A stretch of DNA of 64,000 bases from Allorhizobium undicola ORS 992 = ATCC 700741 (GCF_000621665.1 NZ_JHXQ01000008.1:1-64000); one strand, 5' to 3'; positions 19,603 through 28,817 are shown, numbered from the stretch's first letter. The notes: a model not told the origin generated them from the letters alone. Numbers and translations are program-made.

Positions 19603-21135
19603 TCACAGCGGTATCGTATCGTGTTTTTTCCAGTGCGTCGTCTGCGTCTTGTTGGCAAGGGAGGCAAAGGCACGGGCAATTCGTTTACGCGAGGAATGCG
19701 GCATAATCACCTCATCGATGAAGCCACGTTCGGCGGCCACGAAGGGGTTGGCGAAACGTTCCTCATAGTCTTTCGTGCGGGCGGCAATCCTGTCCGGATC
19801 GGAAAGCTCCGACCGGTAGAGGATTTCCGCCGCGCCCTTGGCGCCCATTACGGCAATCTCGGCGCTGGGCCAGGCATAGTTTACGTCCGCGCCGATATGT
19901 TTGGAGGCCATCACGTCATAGGCGCCGCCATAGGCCTTGCGGGTAATCAGCGTGACCATGGGAACGGTTGCCTGCGAATAGGCAAACAGCAGCTTGGCGC
20001 CATGCTTGATGACGCCGCCATATTCCTGGGCGGTGCCGGGAAGAAAACCGGGAACATCGACGAGCGTCAGGATCGGAATGGAAAAGGCATCGCAGAAGCG
20101 CACGAAACGGGCAGCCTTGCGCGAACTGTCAATATCGAGGCAGCCTGCCAGCACCATGGGCTGATTGGCGACGACGCCCACCGTTCGGCCTTCCATACGG
20201 ATGAAGCCGATGATGATGTTTTTGGCAAATTCCGCCTGAAGCTCGAAGAAGTCGCCCTCATCCGCCAGCGCGTCAATGAGTTCCTTCATGTCATAGGGCT
20301 TGGTGGAGCTATCCGGGATCAGCGTATCCAGACGCATTTCGATGCGGGCCGGATCGTCGAAAAACGGTCGCACCGGCGGCTTTTCACGGTTGTTCAGCGG
20401 CAGGAAGTCGAAGAGCTGGCGCACCTGTTCCAGCGCCTCCACATCGTTTTCGAACGCGCCATCGGCCACGGAGGATTTTTTCGTATGCGTTCCCGCTCCC
20501 CCCAGCTCTTCGGCGGTGACAATTTCATTCGTCACGGTTTTCACGACGTCCGGGCCGGTCACGAACATGTAGGAGCTGTCGCGAACCATGAAGATGAAAT
20601 CCGTCATGGCCGGGGAATAGACCGCCCCGCCCGCGCAAGGCCCCATGATGACGGAGATTTGCGGAATGACGCCCGAAACCTCGGCATTGCGGCGAAACAC
20701 TTCCGCGTAACCGGCAAGCGAGGCAACCCCTTCCTGGATGCGCGCCCCGCCGCTGTCGTTGAGGCCAATCACCGGCGCGCCGACACGGACGGCCATATCC
20801 ATGATCTTGCAGATCTTCTGCGCGTGGGTTTCCGACAGGGAGCCGCCGAGAACGGTGAAATCCTGCGAGAACACATAGACCTGCCGCCCATTGATCGTGC
20901 CCCAGCCGGTTACGACGCCATCGCCTGCGACCTTCTGGTTTTCCATGCCGAAATCCACCGAGCGGTGGGTGACATACATGTCGTATTCTTCGAAAGAGCC
21001 TTCATCCAGAAGCACGTCCAGACGTTCGCGCGCAGTCAGCTTGCCCTTGGCGTGCTGGGCGGCGATGCGCTTTTGTCCGCCACCCAGCCGGGCTTGTGCG
21101 CGGCGTGCTTCAAGCTGGTCGAGAATTGACGGCAT
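19603..21135 (-). CDS. pccB: Propionyl-CoA carboxylase beta subunit (carboxyltransferase)
   Basis: 510 residues with the acyl-CoA carboxyltransferase fold: [39 protein letters not shown], the oxyanion-hole region [12 protein letters not shown], and second-half motifs [20 protein letters not shown] and [24 protein letters not shown] is chosen as start because GGGAGG lies just upstream; an ORF extension to 21189 is not needed. It supplies the transferase half for PccA. An Asp near position 420 in [15 protein letters not shown] fits propionyl-CoA preference (family knowledge, not tested). Confidence 0.95.
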   Translation of the reverse strand: MPSILDQLEARRAQARLGGGQKRIAAQHAKGKLTARERLDVLLDEGSFEEYDMYVTHRSVDFGMENQKVAGDGVVTGWGTINGRQVYVFSQDFTVLGGSLSETHAQKICKIMDMAVRVGAPVIGLNDSGGARIQEGVASLAGYAEVFRRNAEVSGVIPQISVIMGPCAGGAVYSPAMTDFIFMVRDSSYMFVTGPDVVKTVTNEIVTAEELGGAGTHTKKSSVADGAFENDVEALEQVRQLFDFLPLNNREKPPVRPFFDDPARIEMRLDTLIPDSSTKPYDMKELIDALADEGDFFELQAEFAKNIIIGFIRMEGRTVGVVANQPMVLAGCLDIDSSRKAARFVRFCDAFSIPILTLVDVPGFLPGTAQEYGGVIKHGAKLLFAYSQATVPMVTLITRKAYGGAYDVMASKHIGADVNYAWPSAEIAVMGAKGAAEILYRSELSDPDRIAARTKDYEERFANPFVAAERGFIDEVIMPHSSRKRIARAFASLANKTQTTHWKKHDTIPL

Positions 21136-21244
21136 AAGGCCTCCCTGGAGAATTTTTCGGGAGACTGCCGCAACCGGCGGATTATGCAAGGGAAAAGCGC
21201 ATGAACCACTCTAATACTTTGGAAAGCCTTCCCGGCTTGCCGCA

Positions 21245-21260
21245 GGTTTCACGTGGAACC
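21245..21260. promoter_or_regulatory. parS-like chromosome-partitioning site
   Basis: The sequence GTTTCACGTGGAAC (21246-21259) matches the ParB-binding parS core GTTYCACGTGRAAC, allowing the common C/T and G/A variants. The flanking bases make a nearly perfect 16-bp palindrome (GGTTTCACGTGGAACC). It lies in a short intergenic space between the pccB start and the DUF2177 stop, and no second full match was seen in the window. Several parS copies usually surround oriC. Confidence 0.75.
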
Positions 21261-21269
21261 ATGCCGGGA

Positions 21270-21677
21270 TCATCCCGCCATGAAACGGCTTGTTACGGCA
21301 TAGCCCGCACCGGCGGCAATGGCGGTCAGGAAGGTTCCCCAGGCCATGTCCACGAGGCTGAGCGAAAGCGACCAGTTCTTCAATGTCGCGAGGTTCGTCA
21401 TGTCGTAGGTGCCATAGGCCAGCAGCCCGAGAAGCGCGCCGCTGATCAGCGCCGTTGCAAGGCTGTTGCCCTGAAGGGCGGGTGCGACGGCGAAATAGAC
21501 GATCCCGGCGATGTAGAACAGATAGAACACGGCCGCCGCCGTAAAATTCGGCCTTTCAAGCATGATGTCGCCGAGCCGCGACTTGTAAAAGCCCGTGGCC
21601 ACCTTGCCGAGCCAGACGAAGTCCAGACCGAAGAACACAACGGCCGTGGACAGATAGGCGAGAGCGTATTTGAGCAT
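21270..21677 (-). CDS. DUF2177 membrane protein
   Basis: 135 residues with four hydrophobic helices: LAYLSTAVVFFGLDFVWLG, FYLFYIAGIVYFAVAPAL, ISGALLGLLAYGTYDMTNLA and a C-terminal LVDMAWGTFLTAIAAGAGYA. The sequence fits the DUF2177 family (family knowledge); its function is unknown to me. It follows chrR on the same strand after 68 bp and is probably a member of the RpoE-ChrR regulon by position. Confidence 0.85.
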   Translation of the reverse strand: MLKYALAYLSTAVVFFGLDFVWLGKVATGFYKSRLGDIMLERPNFTAAAVFYLFYIAGIVYFAVAPALQGNSLATALISGALLGLLAYGTYDMTNLATLKNWSLSLSLVDMAWGTFLTAIAAGAGYAVTSRFMAG

Positions 21678-21745
21678 GACAACTCCTTACGCGCCGCAAT
21701 CAAGGCGCGGCCGTTGATGAAGGGATAGGGACCCGGCGTTTTGGA

Positions 21746-22414
21746 TCAGATACCCAGCACCGGCTGGATCAATCGCAAAAGCCGGCTTTTGAACCTGAGT
21801 GGCGCGTCGGTCACGGCAAGGCAGATGCAGTCTTCGTCCTTGCCGGCGACGGGCTGATGTTCCAGCGTATCGTCGGCATCCTCGAGATCGCCACGACGGA
21901 ACTCGCCGGTTTCATCATGAAAGCTGCCGGAGAGAACAAGCGTCAGTTCACGGCCGCCATGGCTGTGTTCCGGTACCGGCTTGCCAGCGGGAATGCGCAA
22001 CAGCCTTACGCTGGTTTCCGAATCCCCCGTGCGGATCGGAATATGATAGGCGCCCCGGCCAAGCGGCTTCCATTTGAGCTTATCGACGTCCGTGCCGAGG
22101 TAGGAGCGGAGCGGTTCTGGCAGGACGGCAGTTTTCGCACGAACCGGTTCCTGGCTCTTCTTGTGTGACGCAAGGGCTTGTCCGGCGCCTGCCATGCGTT
22201 TTTGCATCTGCGCCCAGGACATATCCACATCCGAAGTTTCCACGGCGGCGCACTCCATCAGAACGCCTGCCGCAGCTTCCATGCGGAAAAGTCGCACGCG
22301 ACATTCCGGGCAAAGCGCCAGATGGGTGGCGACCGCAATGCTCCAGCCTTCCGTCAGGCTGCCACTGGCATAATCCATCAGCAATTCATCGCTGACATGA
22401 TGGCGAACAGTCAT
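21746..22414 (-). CDS. chrR: Zinc anti-sigma factor ChrR
   Basis: 222 residues. The N-terminal anti-sigma domain carries H6, H31, C35 and C38 (THLALCPEC), at the same positions as the zinc ligands of Rhodobacter sphaeroides ChrR. The C-terminal cupin domain contains PVPEHSHGGRELTLVLSGSF and a later TLEHQP that can bind a second metal. In R. sphaeroides ChrR holds RpoE inactive until singlet oxygen appears. The start codon overlaps the rpoE stop by four bases (ATGA), indicating translational coupling. Confidence 0.95.
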   Translation of the reverse strand: MTVRHHVSDELLMDYASGSLTEGWSIAVATHLALCPECRVRLFRMEAAAGVLMECAAVETSDVDMSWAQMQKRMAGAGQALASHKKSQEPVRAKTAVLPEPLRSYLGTDVDKLKWKPLGRGAYHIPIRTGDSETSVRLLRIPAGKPVPEHSHGGRELTLVLSGSFHDETGEFRRGDLEDADDTLEHQPVAGKDEDCICLAVTDAPLRFKSRLLRLIQPVLGI

Positions 22415-22980
22415 CGTCCTTCCTCCAGCAGCCGGTCGTCCAGAGCCGCGCGAAGCTTTGCAAAGGCCATGCGGATGCGGGATTTGACCGTGCCGAGCGG
22501 CAGGTTCAGGTCCTTTGCGATGGTGCTATGGGATATTTCGTTGAAAAAGGAAAGTTGCAGCAATTCGCGCTGTTCGCGAGGCAAATCCTGCATCGCGCGT
22601 TTCAGCCGGTCGGCCTCCTGCCGGGCCTCGAACTCCTCGTCGGCGGCTGGCACGTCATCCGGCACGAAGGCGGGATCGGTGGGGTCGAATTCGGGCCGCC
22701 TGTCCTTGCGATAGGCGGAAATGCGCAGATTGCGGGCAATCGTGAAAATCCAGCCGGAGACATTGCCGCGCGACGGATCGAACAGGGCCGCCTTGTTCCA
22801 GACGGCCATCATGGTTTCCTGCATCAGCTCCTCGGCCGCCTGATTGTCTCGCGCCTGACGGGCCATATAGGCCTTCACACGCGGGGCATAGTGGCGGAAC
22901 AATTTTTCGAATGCCTCGTAATCCCTGTGTTGCGCCACAGCCGCAAGCAAGTGAGACATGTCATCGGTTTCTGGGTCCAT
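22411..22980 (-). CDS. rpoE: ECF sigma factor RpoE (ECF11 / singlet-oxygen type)
   Basis: About 189 residues. Region 2: YEAFEKLFRHYAPRVKAYMA, then AEELMQETMMAVWNKAALFD and GWIFTIARNLRISAYRKDRR. Region 4: LPREQRELLQLSFFNEISHS followed by TIAKDLNLPLGTVKSRIRMA. Partnered with ChrR in an overlapping pair. An ORF can be read back to 23103, but a candidate promoter (-10 at 23109-23114) touches that start. I therefore begin at MDPETDDMSHLL, where GGA lies six bases before the ATG. It directs transcription of the photo-oxidative stress genes on both sides. Confidence 0.93.
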   Translation of the reverse strand: MDPETDDMSHLLAAVAQHRDYEAFEKLFRHYAPRVKAYMARQARDNQAAEELMQETMMAVWNKAALFDPSRGNVSGWIFTIARNLRISAYRKDRRPEFDPTDPAFVPDDVPAADEEFEARQEADRLKRAMQDLPREQRELLQLSFFNEISHSTIAKDLNLPLGTVKSRIRMAFAKLRAALDDRLLEEGR

Positions 22981-23108
22981 AACCATTCCGTTGGCGCTTG
23001 CAGGCGCGTGTTGTGCCGTTGCTTCCTGCCGCCTTTTCGGACGATTAAAGGATCGCTGGCTATTGTGGCATTCAAGCGCCGATTGGGAAATGGCTATTGT
23101 CATGTTCC

Positions 23109-23138
23109 CCTCTACGCGCTGTCATTCCGGCTGGATCA
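23109..23138 (-). promoter_or_regulatory. Putative RpoE-dependent promoter of rpoE-chrR
   Basis: On the minus strand TGATCC (23138-23133) is followed after exactly 18 bases by TAGAGG (23114-23109). The same arrangement appears before three other genes of this island. TGATC-type -35 boxes are reported for ChrR-linked sigma factors, so rpoE is probably autoregulated. Confidence 0.6.
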
Positions 23139-23180
23139 CGTGGATAAGTGCCGCCACCGGCAAAAAAGTTCCCGCGTCTG

Positions 23181-23210
23181 CAATCCATGTTCTTTCCCCC
23201 GGCGTAATTA
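23181..23210 (+). promoter_or_regulatory. Putative RpoE-dependent promoter of the oxidoreductase-DUF1365-cfa operon
   Basis: CAATCC (23181-23186), 18-base spacer, TAATTA (23205-23210), 50 bp before the ATG of the FAD oxidoreductase. The -35 is a weaker match than the other three, but the spacing is identical. Confidence 0.45.
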
Positions 23211-23259
23211 AAGGCAAACTGAAGTTGTGGCAGGCTGGAGACCAGCCGGGGGAGACGGC

Positions 23260-24618
23260 ATGGCACTGAGGGAAGACAGGTTTCCGCCTCGCGGCGAAGA
23301 AAGGGTCGCCGTTATCGGCTCCGGAATTTCGGGTCTTTCCGCCGCATGGCTGCTTTCGCATTCCCGGCCTGTGGTTCTTTTCGAAGCCGAAAGCCGCGCG
23401 GGCGGCCATTCCAACACCGTGGAGGTGGCGGCAGGCAAGGGTGCCGTGCCGGTCGATACCGGCTTCATCGTTTACAACGAGCGCAATTACCCCAATCTCG
23501 TGGCGCTTTTCGAGCATCTGAAAGTTCCAACGAAGCCCTCCAACATGTCCTTTGCGGTATCGCTCGGCAGCGGCGGGTTCGAATATTCCGGTTCGGGCAT
23601 TTCCGGCCTGCTGGGGCAGAAGCGCAATGCGCTGAGACCGCGTTTCTGGCGCATGGTCAGCGATATAATGCGGTTTTACAAAAGCGCTCCGCTTTTGCTG
23701 GAGCGTGGCGATCTGGTTTCCGCGACGCTTGGCGATTTTCTGGCGCTGGAAAACTACAGCGATGCCTTCGTGACCGATCATCTCCTGCCAATGGGGGCGG
23801 CAATCTGGTCAACGACAGCGGCTGACATGCGGGCCTATCCGCTGCACGCCTTCCTGCGCTTCTTCATCAATCACGGGCTGGTGGAAATCCGCAACCGTCC
23901 GCAATGGCGCACCGTCGATGGCGGCAGTCGGGAATATGTGCGCCGCCTTCTTGCTGCTTTCAATGGCGAAGTCCGGCTGGGCAAGGCCGTCGTCAGCGTG
24001 GAACGGCACGAGACGGGCGCGGATGTGGTCACGGCCGATGGCCAGCGCGAACGCTTCGACGACGTGGTGATTGCCACCCATGCCGATCAGGCGCTGGCGC
24101 TTCTGAGCGACGCCGATGGTCTGGAGCGAGCCCATCTCGGTGCTTTCGATTATACGCCGAACCGGGCCGTCCTGCATTCGGACCCGGCCCTGATGCCGAA
24201 GCGGCCTGCTGTGTGGTCAAGCTGGAATTATATCGGCAACAAGGATGAGGGCGGCCATGCGCCGCTTTGCGTGACCTATTGGATGAACCGGCTGCAAGGG
24301 CTTGATCCGGCGCTGCCGCTTTTCGTGACGCTCAACCCGAACCGGGAGATCGATCCGGCCCGCATTCATGCCAGTTTCGATTATGCCCATCCGCTTTTCG
24401 ATCCGAAGGCGATTGCCGCGCAAAAGCAGATCTGGCAATTGCAGGGCCGCAGGCGCACCTGGTTCTGCGGTGCGCATTTCGGAAGCGGCTTTCACGAGGA
24501 CGGCCTACAGGCGGGCCTTGCGGTTGCCGAGCAACTGGGCGGCGTCAAACGCCCCTGGCAGGTCGATGCGCCATCGGGCCGGATCTTCGTTCACACCGCG
24601 CCGCTGGCTGCATCATGA
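23260..24618 (+). CDS. FAD-dependent amine-oxidase-like oxidoreductase
   Basis: 452 residues starting MALREDRFPPRGEE, with GGGGGAG six bases before the ATG (an upstream GTG at 23227 is less likely). N-terminal FAD fold VAVIGSGISGLSAAWLLSHS, then LFEAESRAGGHSNTVEV and PVDTGFIVYNERNYPNLVAL, the pattern of NAD/FAD oxidoreductases paired with DUF1365 and cyclopropane synthases. It overlaps DUF1365 by four bases. Probably oxidises or desaturates an acyl chain with the methyltransferase downstream (inference). Confidence 0.88.
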   Translation: MALREDRFPPRGEERVAVIGSGISGLSAAWLLSHSRPVVLFEAESRAGGHSNTVEVAAGKGAVPVDTGFIVYNERNYPNLVALFEHLKVPTKPSNMSFAVSLGSGGFEYSGSGISGLLGQKRNALRPRFWRMVSDIMRFYKSAPLLLERGDLVSATLGDFLALENYSDAFVTDHLLPMGAAIWSTTAADMRAYPLHAFLRFFINHGLVEIRNRPQWRTVDGGSREYVRRLLAAFNGEVRLGKAVVSVERHETGADVVTADGQRERFDDVVIATHADQALALLSDADGLERAHLGAFDYTPNRAVLHSDPALMPKRPAVWSSWNYIGNKDEGGHAPLCVTYWMNRLQGLDPALPLFVTLNPNREIDPARIHASFDYAHPLFDPKAIAAQKQIWQLQGRRRTWFCGAHFGSGFHEDGLQAGLAVAEQLGGVKRPWQVDAPSGRIFVHTAPLAAS

Positions 24619-25418
24619 GGATCTCAAGCGCCATCTATCGCGGCGATGTCGTGCATGAACGGTTCAAACCCCGCAAGCACGGCCTGCGATACCGCGTGTT
24701 TTCGCTGCTCATCGATCTCGATGAGCTGCCGCTGCTGGACCGTCGCCTCCGGCTTTTCGGACATAACCGCCGTGCCGTCTTCAGCGTGCATGACAAGGAT
24801 CACGGCCACGGGGAAGAGGGAGGCCTGCGGGCCTGGGCGGAAGAAAGGCTGAAGGAGGCGGGGCTTGCGTCTGGCGCAGCTCGCATTTCCATGCTCTGCT
24901 ATCCGCGGATCCTCGGCTATGTCTTCAATCCGCTCACCGTCTATTTCTGCCACGACGATAAAGACGGGCTGGTGGCGGTTCTTTATGAGGTCTGCAACAC
25001 TTTTCACGAGCGCCACACCTACATCATTCCGGCGCAGGCCGAGCAAGGTGGCGATGTTCGCCACGCCTGCGCCAAGGAAATGTATGTCTCGCCCTTCGTG
25101 CCGATGGATTGCATCTACCGGTTTCGCATTCGCCCGCCCGCTGAAGGGGTGCTGATCGCCATCCATGAAAGCGATGCCGAAGGGCCTTTGCTTTACGCCG
25201 CCTTTGCCGGGCGGCGCCACGAACTCACCGACAGGAGCCTTCTCAAGGCCTTTCTGTCCTATCCGCTGATGACGCTCAAGGTCATGGGGGCGATCCATTG
25301 GGAAGCGCTGCGCCTGTGGCTGAAGGGCGTGCCGGTCTTTCGCCACCGCAAGGCGGAAAATCCTGTGGCAAGCTCTGTCATCCGCCCGAAATCCATGTCC
25401 CCAGGGAGTCCATCATGA
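24615..25418 (+). CDS. DUF1365 protein
   Basis: 267 residues matching DUF1365: IYRGDVVHERFKPRKHGLRY at the N-terminus, then ISMLCYPRILGYVFNPLTVY and FHERHTYIIPA, then KEMYVSPFVPMDCIYRFRI. Its function is not established. It is translationally coupled on both sides (ATGA overlaps) between the FAD oxidoreductase and the cyclopropane-type methyltransferase. This trio commonly occurs together, implying one lipid-modifying pathway. Confidence 0.9.
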   Translation: MRISSAIYRGDVVHERFKPRKHGLRYRVFSLLIDLDELPLLDRRLRLFGHNRRAVFSVHDKDHGHGEEGGLRAWAEERLKEAGLASGAARISMLCYPRILGYVFNPLTVYFCHDDKDGLVAVLYEVCNTFHERHTYIIPAQAEQGGDVRHACAKEMYVSPFVPMDCIYRFRIRPPAEGVLIAIHESDAEGPLLYAAFAGRRHELTDRSLLKAFLSYPLMTLKVMGAIHWEALRLWLKGVPVFRHRKAENPVASSVIRPKSMSPGSPS

Positions 25419-26635
25419 CCCATGCCGATCAGCATCTGCCGACCGTGAGCCTTGCCGGAGCCCCCTTGTGGCAAAGGGTGATCGGCCGTTGGGCCGGACG
25501 TCTCAGCCATGGACGCCTGACGGTGATTTTTCCAGATGGCCGCGAACTGGCTGTGCAGGGCCGGGAGGCCGGTCCCGCTGCGGTGTTGAAGCTGAACAAT
25601 GCCCGCCCCGTATGGCATTTGCTGACGGGCGGCGGTCTCGGCTTTTCCCGCTCCTATCTCGACGGTGACTGGGACAGCCCCGATATTGCCGGATTTCTGG
25701 AGCTTGCCATCGCCAACCAGCAGGGCTGGGAACAGGTCATGTCGCCGTCCAGCCTGTTCCGACGCCTGGCCTGGCTGAAACATCGCCTGCGGGCCAATTC
25801 GCGCGCGGGAAGCCGCCGCAATATCGCCTTCCACTACGATCTCGGCAATGATTTCTACCGGCTGTGGCTGGATGAAACCATGACCTATTCGTCGGCGCTT
25901 TTCGCCCATCCCAATCAGGCGCTCGCAGCGGCGCAAAATGCCAAATATGCGCGTATTGTCGAAAAATTGCAGATCGGGCCAGAGGATCACGTGCTGGAAA
26001 TTGGCTGCGGCTGGGGCGGCTTTGCCGAATATGCCATTCGCCAGACTGGCTGCCGCGTCACGGGCCTGACGCTTTCGCGCGAGCAGGCGGCCTATGCGCG
26101 CGAGCGGCTGCAAAAGGCCGGTCTTGCGGAGCGTGCCGAGATCCGGCTGGAAGATTACCGCGATGTACAGGGCCGTTTCAGCCGGATCGTCTCCATCGAA
26201 ATGTTCGAGGCGGTGGGGGAGGAGCATTGGCCGCTTTATTTCGACCGCATCCGGGAGCTTCTGAGCGAAGGTGGCCGCGCCATGGTGCAGGTCATCACCA
26301 TTGACGAGAGCCGTTTCGAGCAATACCGGCGCGGGGCGGATTTCATCCAGACCTATATTTTTCCCGGTGGCATGTTGCCGAGCGTGGAAAAATTCGCCGC
26401 CAGCGCCGGAGAGTCCGGACTTCGGCTTCTCGATACATTCCGCTTTGGCCGGGATTACGAACGGACACTGCTGATGTGGGATCGCAGCTTCACGGCCCAG
26501 TGGAGCCACATCGCGCCGCTTGGTTTCGATGAGCGCTTCTTTCGCATGTGGCGCTATTACCTGCATTATTGCGCCGCAGGCTTCAGAACCGGACGGCTGG
26601 ACGTGGTGCAGTTCGAGCTTGGAAGAGAAATGTAG
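25415..26635 (+). CDS. cfa: Cyclopropane-fatty-acyl-phospholipid synthase family methyltransferase
   Basis: 406 residues from MTHADQHLPTVSL; the ORF extends upstream into DUF1365, but GGGAG precedes this ATG. SAM-binding motif I is HVLEIGCGWGGFAEYAIRQT; the family motif NIAFHYDLGNDFYRLWLDE and IVSIEMFEAVGEEHWPLYFD are present. It transfers a methyl/methylene group to unsaturated phospholipid acyl chains. In R. sphaeroides the RpoE regulon includes such an enzyme, and relatives take part in furan fatty acid synthesis, so the product could be a methylated or furan lipid rather than a cyclopropane. Confidence 0.9.
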   Translation: MTHADQHLPTVSLAGAPLWQRVIGRWAGRLSHGRLTVIFPDGRELAVQGREAGPAAVLKLNNARPVWHLLTGGGLGFSRSYLDGDWDSPDIAGFLELAIANQQGWEQVMSPSSLFRRLAWLKHRLRANSRAGSRRNIAFHYDLGNDFYRLWLDETMTYSSALFAHPNQALAAAQNAKYARIVEKLQIGPEDHVLEIGCGWGGFAEYAIRQTGCRVTGLTLSREQAAYARERLQKAGLAERAEIRLEDYRDVQGRFSRIVSIEMFEAVGEEHWPLYFDRIRELLSEGGRAMVQVITIDESRFEQYRRGADFIQTYIFPGGMLPSVEKFAASAGESGLRLLDTFRFGRDYERTLLMWDRSFTAQWSHIAPLGFDERFFRMWRYYLHYCAAGFRTGRLDVVQFELGREM

Positions 26636-26644
26636 CGGAACGGC

Positions 26645-26667
26645 CGCGCCTTGCCGGGCAAGGCGCG
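26645..26667. terminator. Bidirectional terminator-like hairpin between cfa and the SDR gene
   Basis: CGCGCCTTGCC (26645-26655) pairs with GGCAAGGCGCG next to it. It lies in the 41-bp space between convergent stop codons, followed on the plus strand by CCTCTTCT. Confidence 0.65.
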
Positions 26668-26676
26668 GGCCTCTTC

Positions 26677-27453
26677 TCACCGATCATTGCGCAGCATCTT
26701 GCGGGTGATGGCGAAATAGAGGCTGTAGGGAAGCAGTCTCAGCAGTTTGAGCGAAACCACCATCTTCCAGGGGAAGGCGATTTCGAACCTGCCCTTTTCC
26801 ATGCCGGTATAGATATGATCGGCCGCCTCTTCGGCCGTTATCAGGAACGGCATTGGAAAATCATTCTTGTCGGTGAGCGGGGTTTTTACGAAGCCGGGAT
26901 TGATGATGGACAGTGTCACGCCTTTTTCGGCAAGCTCAGGATGCATGGCCTCGGCAAGGGTAATCAGCATGGACTTGCTGCCGCCATAGAGGCCGCCGCC
27001 CGGAAGGCCGGTATAGCCGGAAACCGAGGCCAGAATGCCGATCTTCCCCGCTCCGCGCGCCACCATGGAGGGGATGACCCCTTCCAGACAATTTCCGGTG
27101 CCGATGATGTTCAGCTCCACCATTTGCCGGAGTTTCGCCGCCTTGAATTGCGTTGGCCGCTCCCGCACATAGCTTCCTGCCGAAAACACCGCCATGTCGA
27201 TGGGGCCAAGTTCCGCCTCGATGCGGGCCACGGTGGAAAGAACGGCATTGCTATCGGTAATGTCGAGCGGAAAAGGGATGATGGCGCCATTGGCCTCGGC
27301 GGCCAGCGCTTGCAAAGCCTCCTGACCGCGGGCGCTGGCAGCAACGCGATAACCCTCCCGCACCAGTTTCAGGGCCAGTGCCCGCCCGATGCCAGAGCTT
27401 GCGCCCGTAATCCATGCCAGTTTCGCCGGGCGTGTGGAGGTCATTGTCATCAT
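26677..27453 (-). CDS. Short-chain dehydrogenase
   Basis: 258 residues, classical SDR: WITGASSGIGRALALKLVRE at the N-terminus, substrate/cofactor motif LNIIGTGN, catalytic LASVSGYTGLPGGGLYGGSK (Ser, Tyr, Lys), and a hydrophobic/basic tail (VVSLKLLRLLPYSLYFAITR) that may bind membrane. The tail suits a lipid substrate. Overlaps the DUF3833 gene by four bases and belongs to the minus-strand half of the RpoE-ChrR island. Confidence 0.87.
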   Translation of the reverse strand: MMTMTSTRPAKLAWITGASSGIGRALALKLVREGYRVAASARGQEALQALAAEANGAIIPFPLDITDSNAVLSTVARIEAELGPIDMAVFSAGSYVRERPTQFKAAKLRQMVELNIIGTGNCLEGVIPSMVARGAGKIGILASVSGYTGLPGGGLYGGSKSMLITLAEAMHPELAEKGVTLSIINPGFVKTPLTDKNDFPMPFLITAEEAADHIYTGMEKGRFEIAFPWKMVVSLKLLRLLPYSLYFAITRKMLRNDR

Positions 27454-27989
27454 CGCATGTCTCGCTTGCCTGTCGAGCCGTGGCCCGGTTTGCGGAATTC
27501 CACCCGTGTCCAGGCCACGGGCAGGCCGAATTTGGTGACGAGTGCCGTGTTCAGGACGCTACCATCCTGCCGCAGCACCATCTTGTCATGAAAACGCACC
27601 TTGTTGGTTTCGGTTTCAGGAGAAAGATAGACCAGATAGCTGAAACGGGCCGTATTGCCGGAAAGGCGCACGGGTGCCGCGCCAATCACGTCTTCGCGGG
27701 TTCCGCTATAGCTATGCGGGCCGGTTTTCACGAAGCGCCAGGTCTTGGTGTCGCGGCTGCCGTCATCGAAGTGGAAGTTTTCACGCAATGTCAGCAGGCG
27801 GCCGTCCCATTTTCCCGTGAGCTCCACGGTAAAGCGCCGTTTCACGCCATTGATGGCAGTAAAACTGCCTTCGGCCACGGTCCTGCCGTGAAAATAGTCT
27901 TCGAAGGTAAAATCCTGCGCGGCCGCCGGAGCCGAAGACGCCAGCAATCCCGCTCCAAGTCCCATCAAGGCATATTTGAAACGCTGCAT
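27450..27989 (-). CDS. DUF3833 exported protein
   Basis: 179 residues with a signal peptide (MQRFKYALMGLGAGLLASSA, PAAAQ cleavage) and a compact beta-rich body containing FTFEDYFHGRTVAEGSFT, WDGRLLTLRENFHFDDGS and FHDKMVLRQDGSVLNTALVT, as in DUF3833. It starts after GGAGAG; the ORF could extend to 28016 without coding support. Function unknown, but it recurs with SDR and cyclopropane synthase genes, which suggests a periplasmic lipid-related role (inference). Confidence 0.85.
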   Translation of the reverse strand: MQRFKYALMGLGAGLLASSAPAAAQDFTFEDYFHGRTVAEGSFTAINGVKRRFTVELTGKWDGRLLTLRENFHFDDGSRDTKTWRFVKTGPHSYSGTREDVIGAAPVRLSGNTARFSYLVYLSPETETNKVRFHDKMVLRQDGSVLNTALVTKFGLPVAWTRVEFRKPGHGSTGKRDMR

Positions 27990-28049
27990 CTCAAGCTCTC
28001 CATGACGATGTTGCAATCATTTTACGCCGTAGCAGGCAAACCGGATTGC

Positions 28050-28751
28050 CTACCATTCGATCACCTTGCCGTCATATCCATAGAAACCACCGCTCCCGGA
28101 GGCGCTGAGGCCATCCAGCACCGAAAGCAGCATTCCGGCGCTGCGGAGAGGTTCAAAACGTTCATGATTGACGGAATAGGAGGCCGAAAGGCCGGTGGCG
28201 ACGGTGCCGGGATGCAGCGCGGCCACAAGCGCCTGCGGTCGCGTGCGGGCAATTTCGATGGACGCTGTGCGCAGGATCTGGTTCAGCGCGGCCTTGGAGG
28301 CGCGATAGGAAATCCAGCCGCCCAGCCGGTTATCGCCAATCGAACCCACTTTCGCGGAGAGAAAGCCGGCAATGGCGCGGCGGTCCCTGCGCAGCAGGGG
28401 TGCGAAATGCTTCAGGACCAGCGCGGGACCAATCGCATTGAGTGCGAATTGCGCCGCCATGGCCTCGGAGGTGATGGCGCGTATGGTTTTTTCCGGCCCG
28501 ATGCCGTCTATGGTCAGCGCGCCCGTGGCGCAGAACAGCAGATCGACCGCCTTTTCGCCCAGTCTTCCGGCATGATGCGCGATGCTGGCCTCCTGCGTCA
28601 CGTCCAGTCCATCGCCGCTGCGTGACAGGCGAATGACATCGCCACAGCGTGGATCCTCTTCCAGCATGGTGGCAACGGCTGCGCCGATCCCGCCGGACGC
28701 ACCGATGACAAGGGCGGTATAGCCCGGTTCAAGCGATAACATGCTGGTCAT
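28050..28751 (-). CDS. Short-chain dehydrogenase (CsgA/C-factor-like)
   Basis: 233 residues. The dinucleotide motif is VIGASGGIGAAVATMLEED; ISYRASKAALNQILRTASIE carries the Tyr-x3-Lys, followed by ALHPGTVATGLS, typical of C-factor-like SDRs. The strong GAGGAGG ribosome-binding site fixes the start. First gene of the minus-strand arm of the island, led by a putative RpoE promoter at 28818-28848. Substrate unknown. Confidence 0.87.
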   Translation of the reverse strand: MTSMLSLEPGYTALVIGASGGIGAAVATMLEEDPRCGDVIRLSRSGDGLDVTQEASIAHHAGRLGEKAVDLLFCATGALTIDGIGPEKTIRAITSEAMAAQFALNAIGPALVLKHFAPLLRRDRRAIAGFLSAKVGSIGDNRLGGWISYRASKAALNQILRTASIEIARTRPQALVAALHPGTVATGLSASYSVNHERFEPLRSAGMLLSVLDGLSASGSGGFYGYDGKVIEW

Positions 28752-28784
28752 ATCTTCCTCCTCGCGGGTTCTTTTTCCGGAAAT

Positions 28785-28814
28785 CGATCCAGGCGCCGGC
28801 TGTGTGCGTATGTC
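28785..28814 (+). promoter_or_regulatory. Putative RpoE promoter of the secreted protein-phrB operon
   Basis: CGATCC (28785-28790), 18-base spacer, TATGTC (28809-28814), about 48 bp before the ATG at 28862. It matches the layout at 23109-23138 on the opposite strand. Confidence 0.6.
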
Positions 28815-28817
28815 ATC

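Noticed and set aside
18769..21129. Plus-strand 786-aa ORF over yghU and pccB
   Set aside because: Antisense shadow across two well-supported minus-strand genes.
21719..21748. TGATCC at the chrR stop as an RpoE promoter for DUF2177
   Set aside because: The expected -10 after 18 bases is CCCTTC, unlike the other sites.
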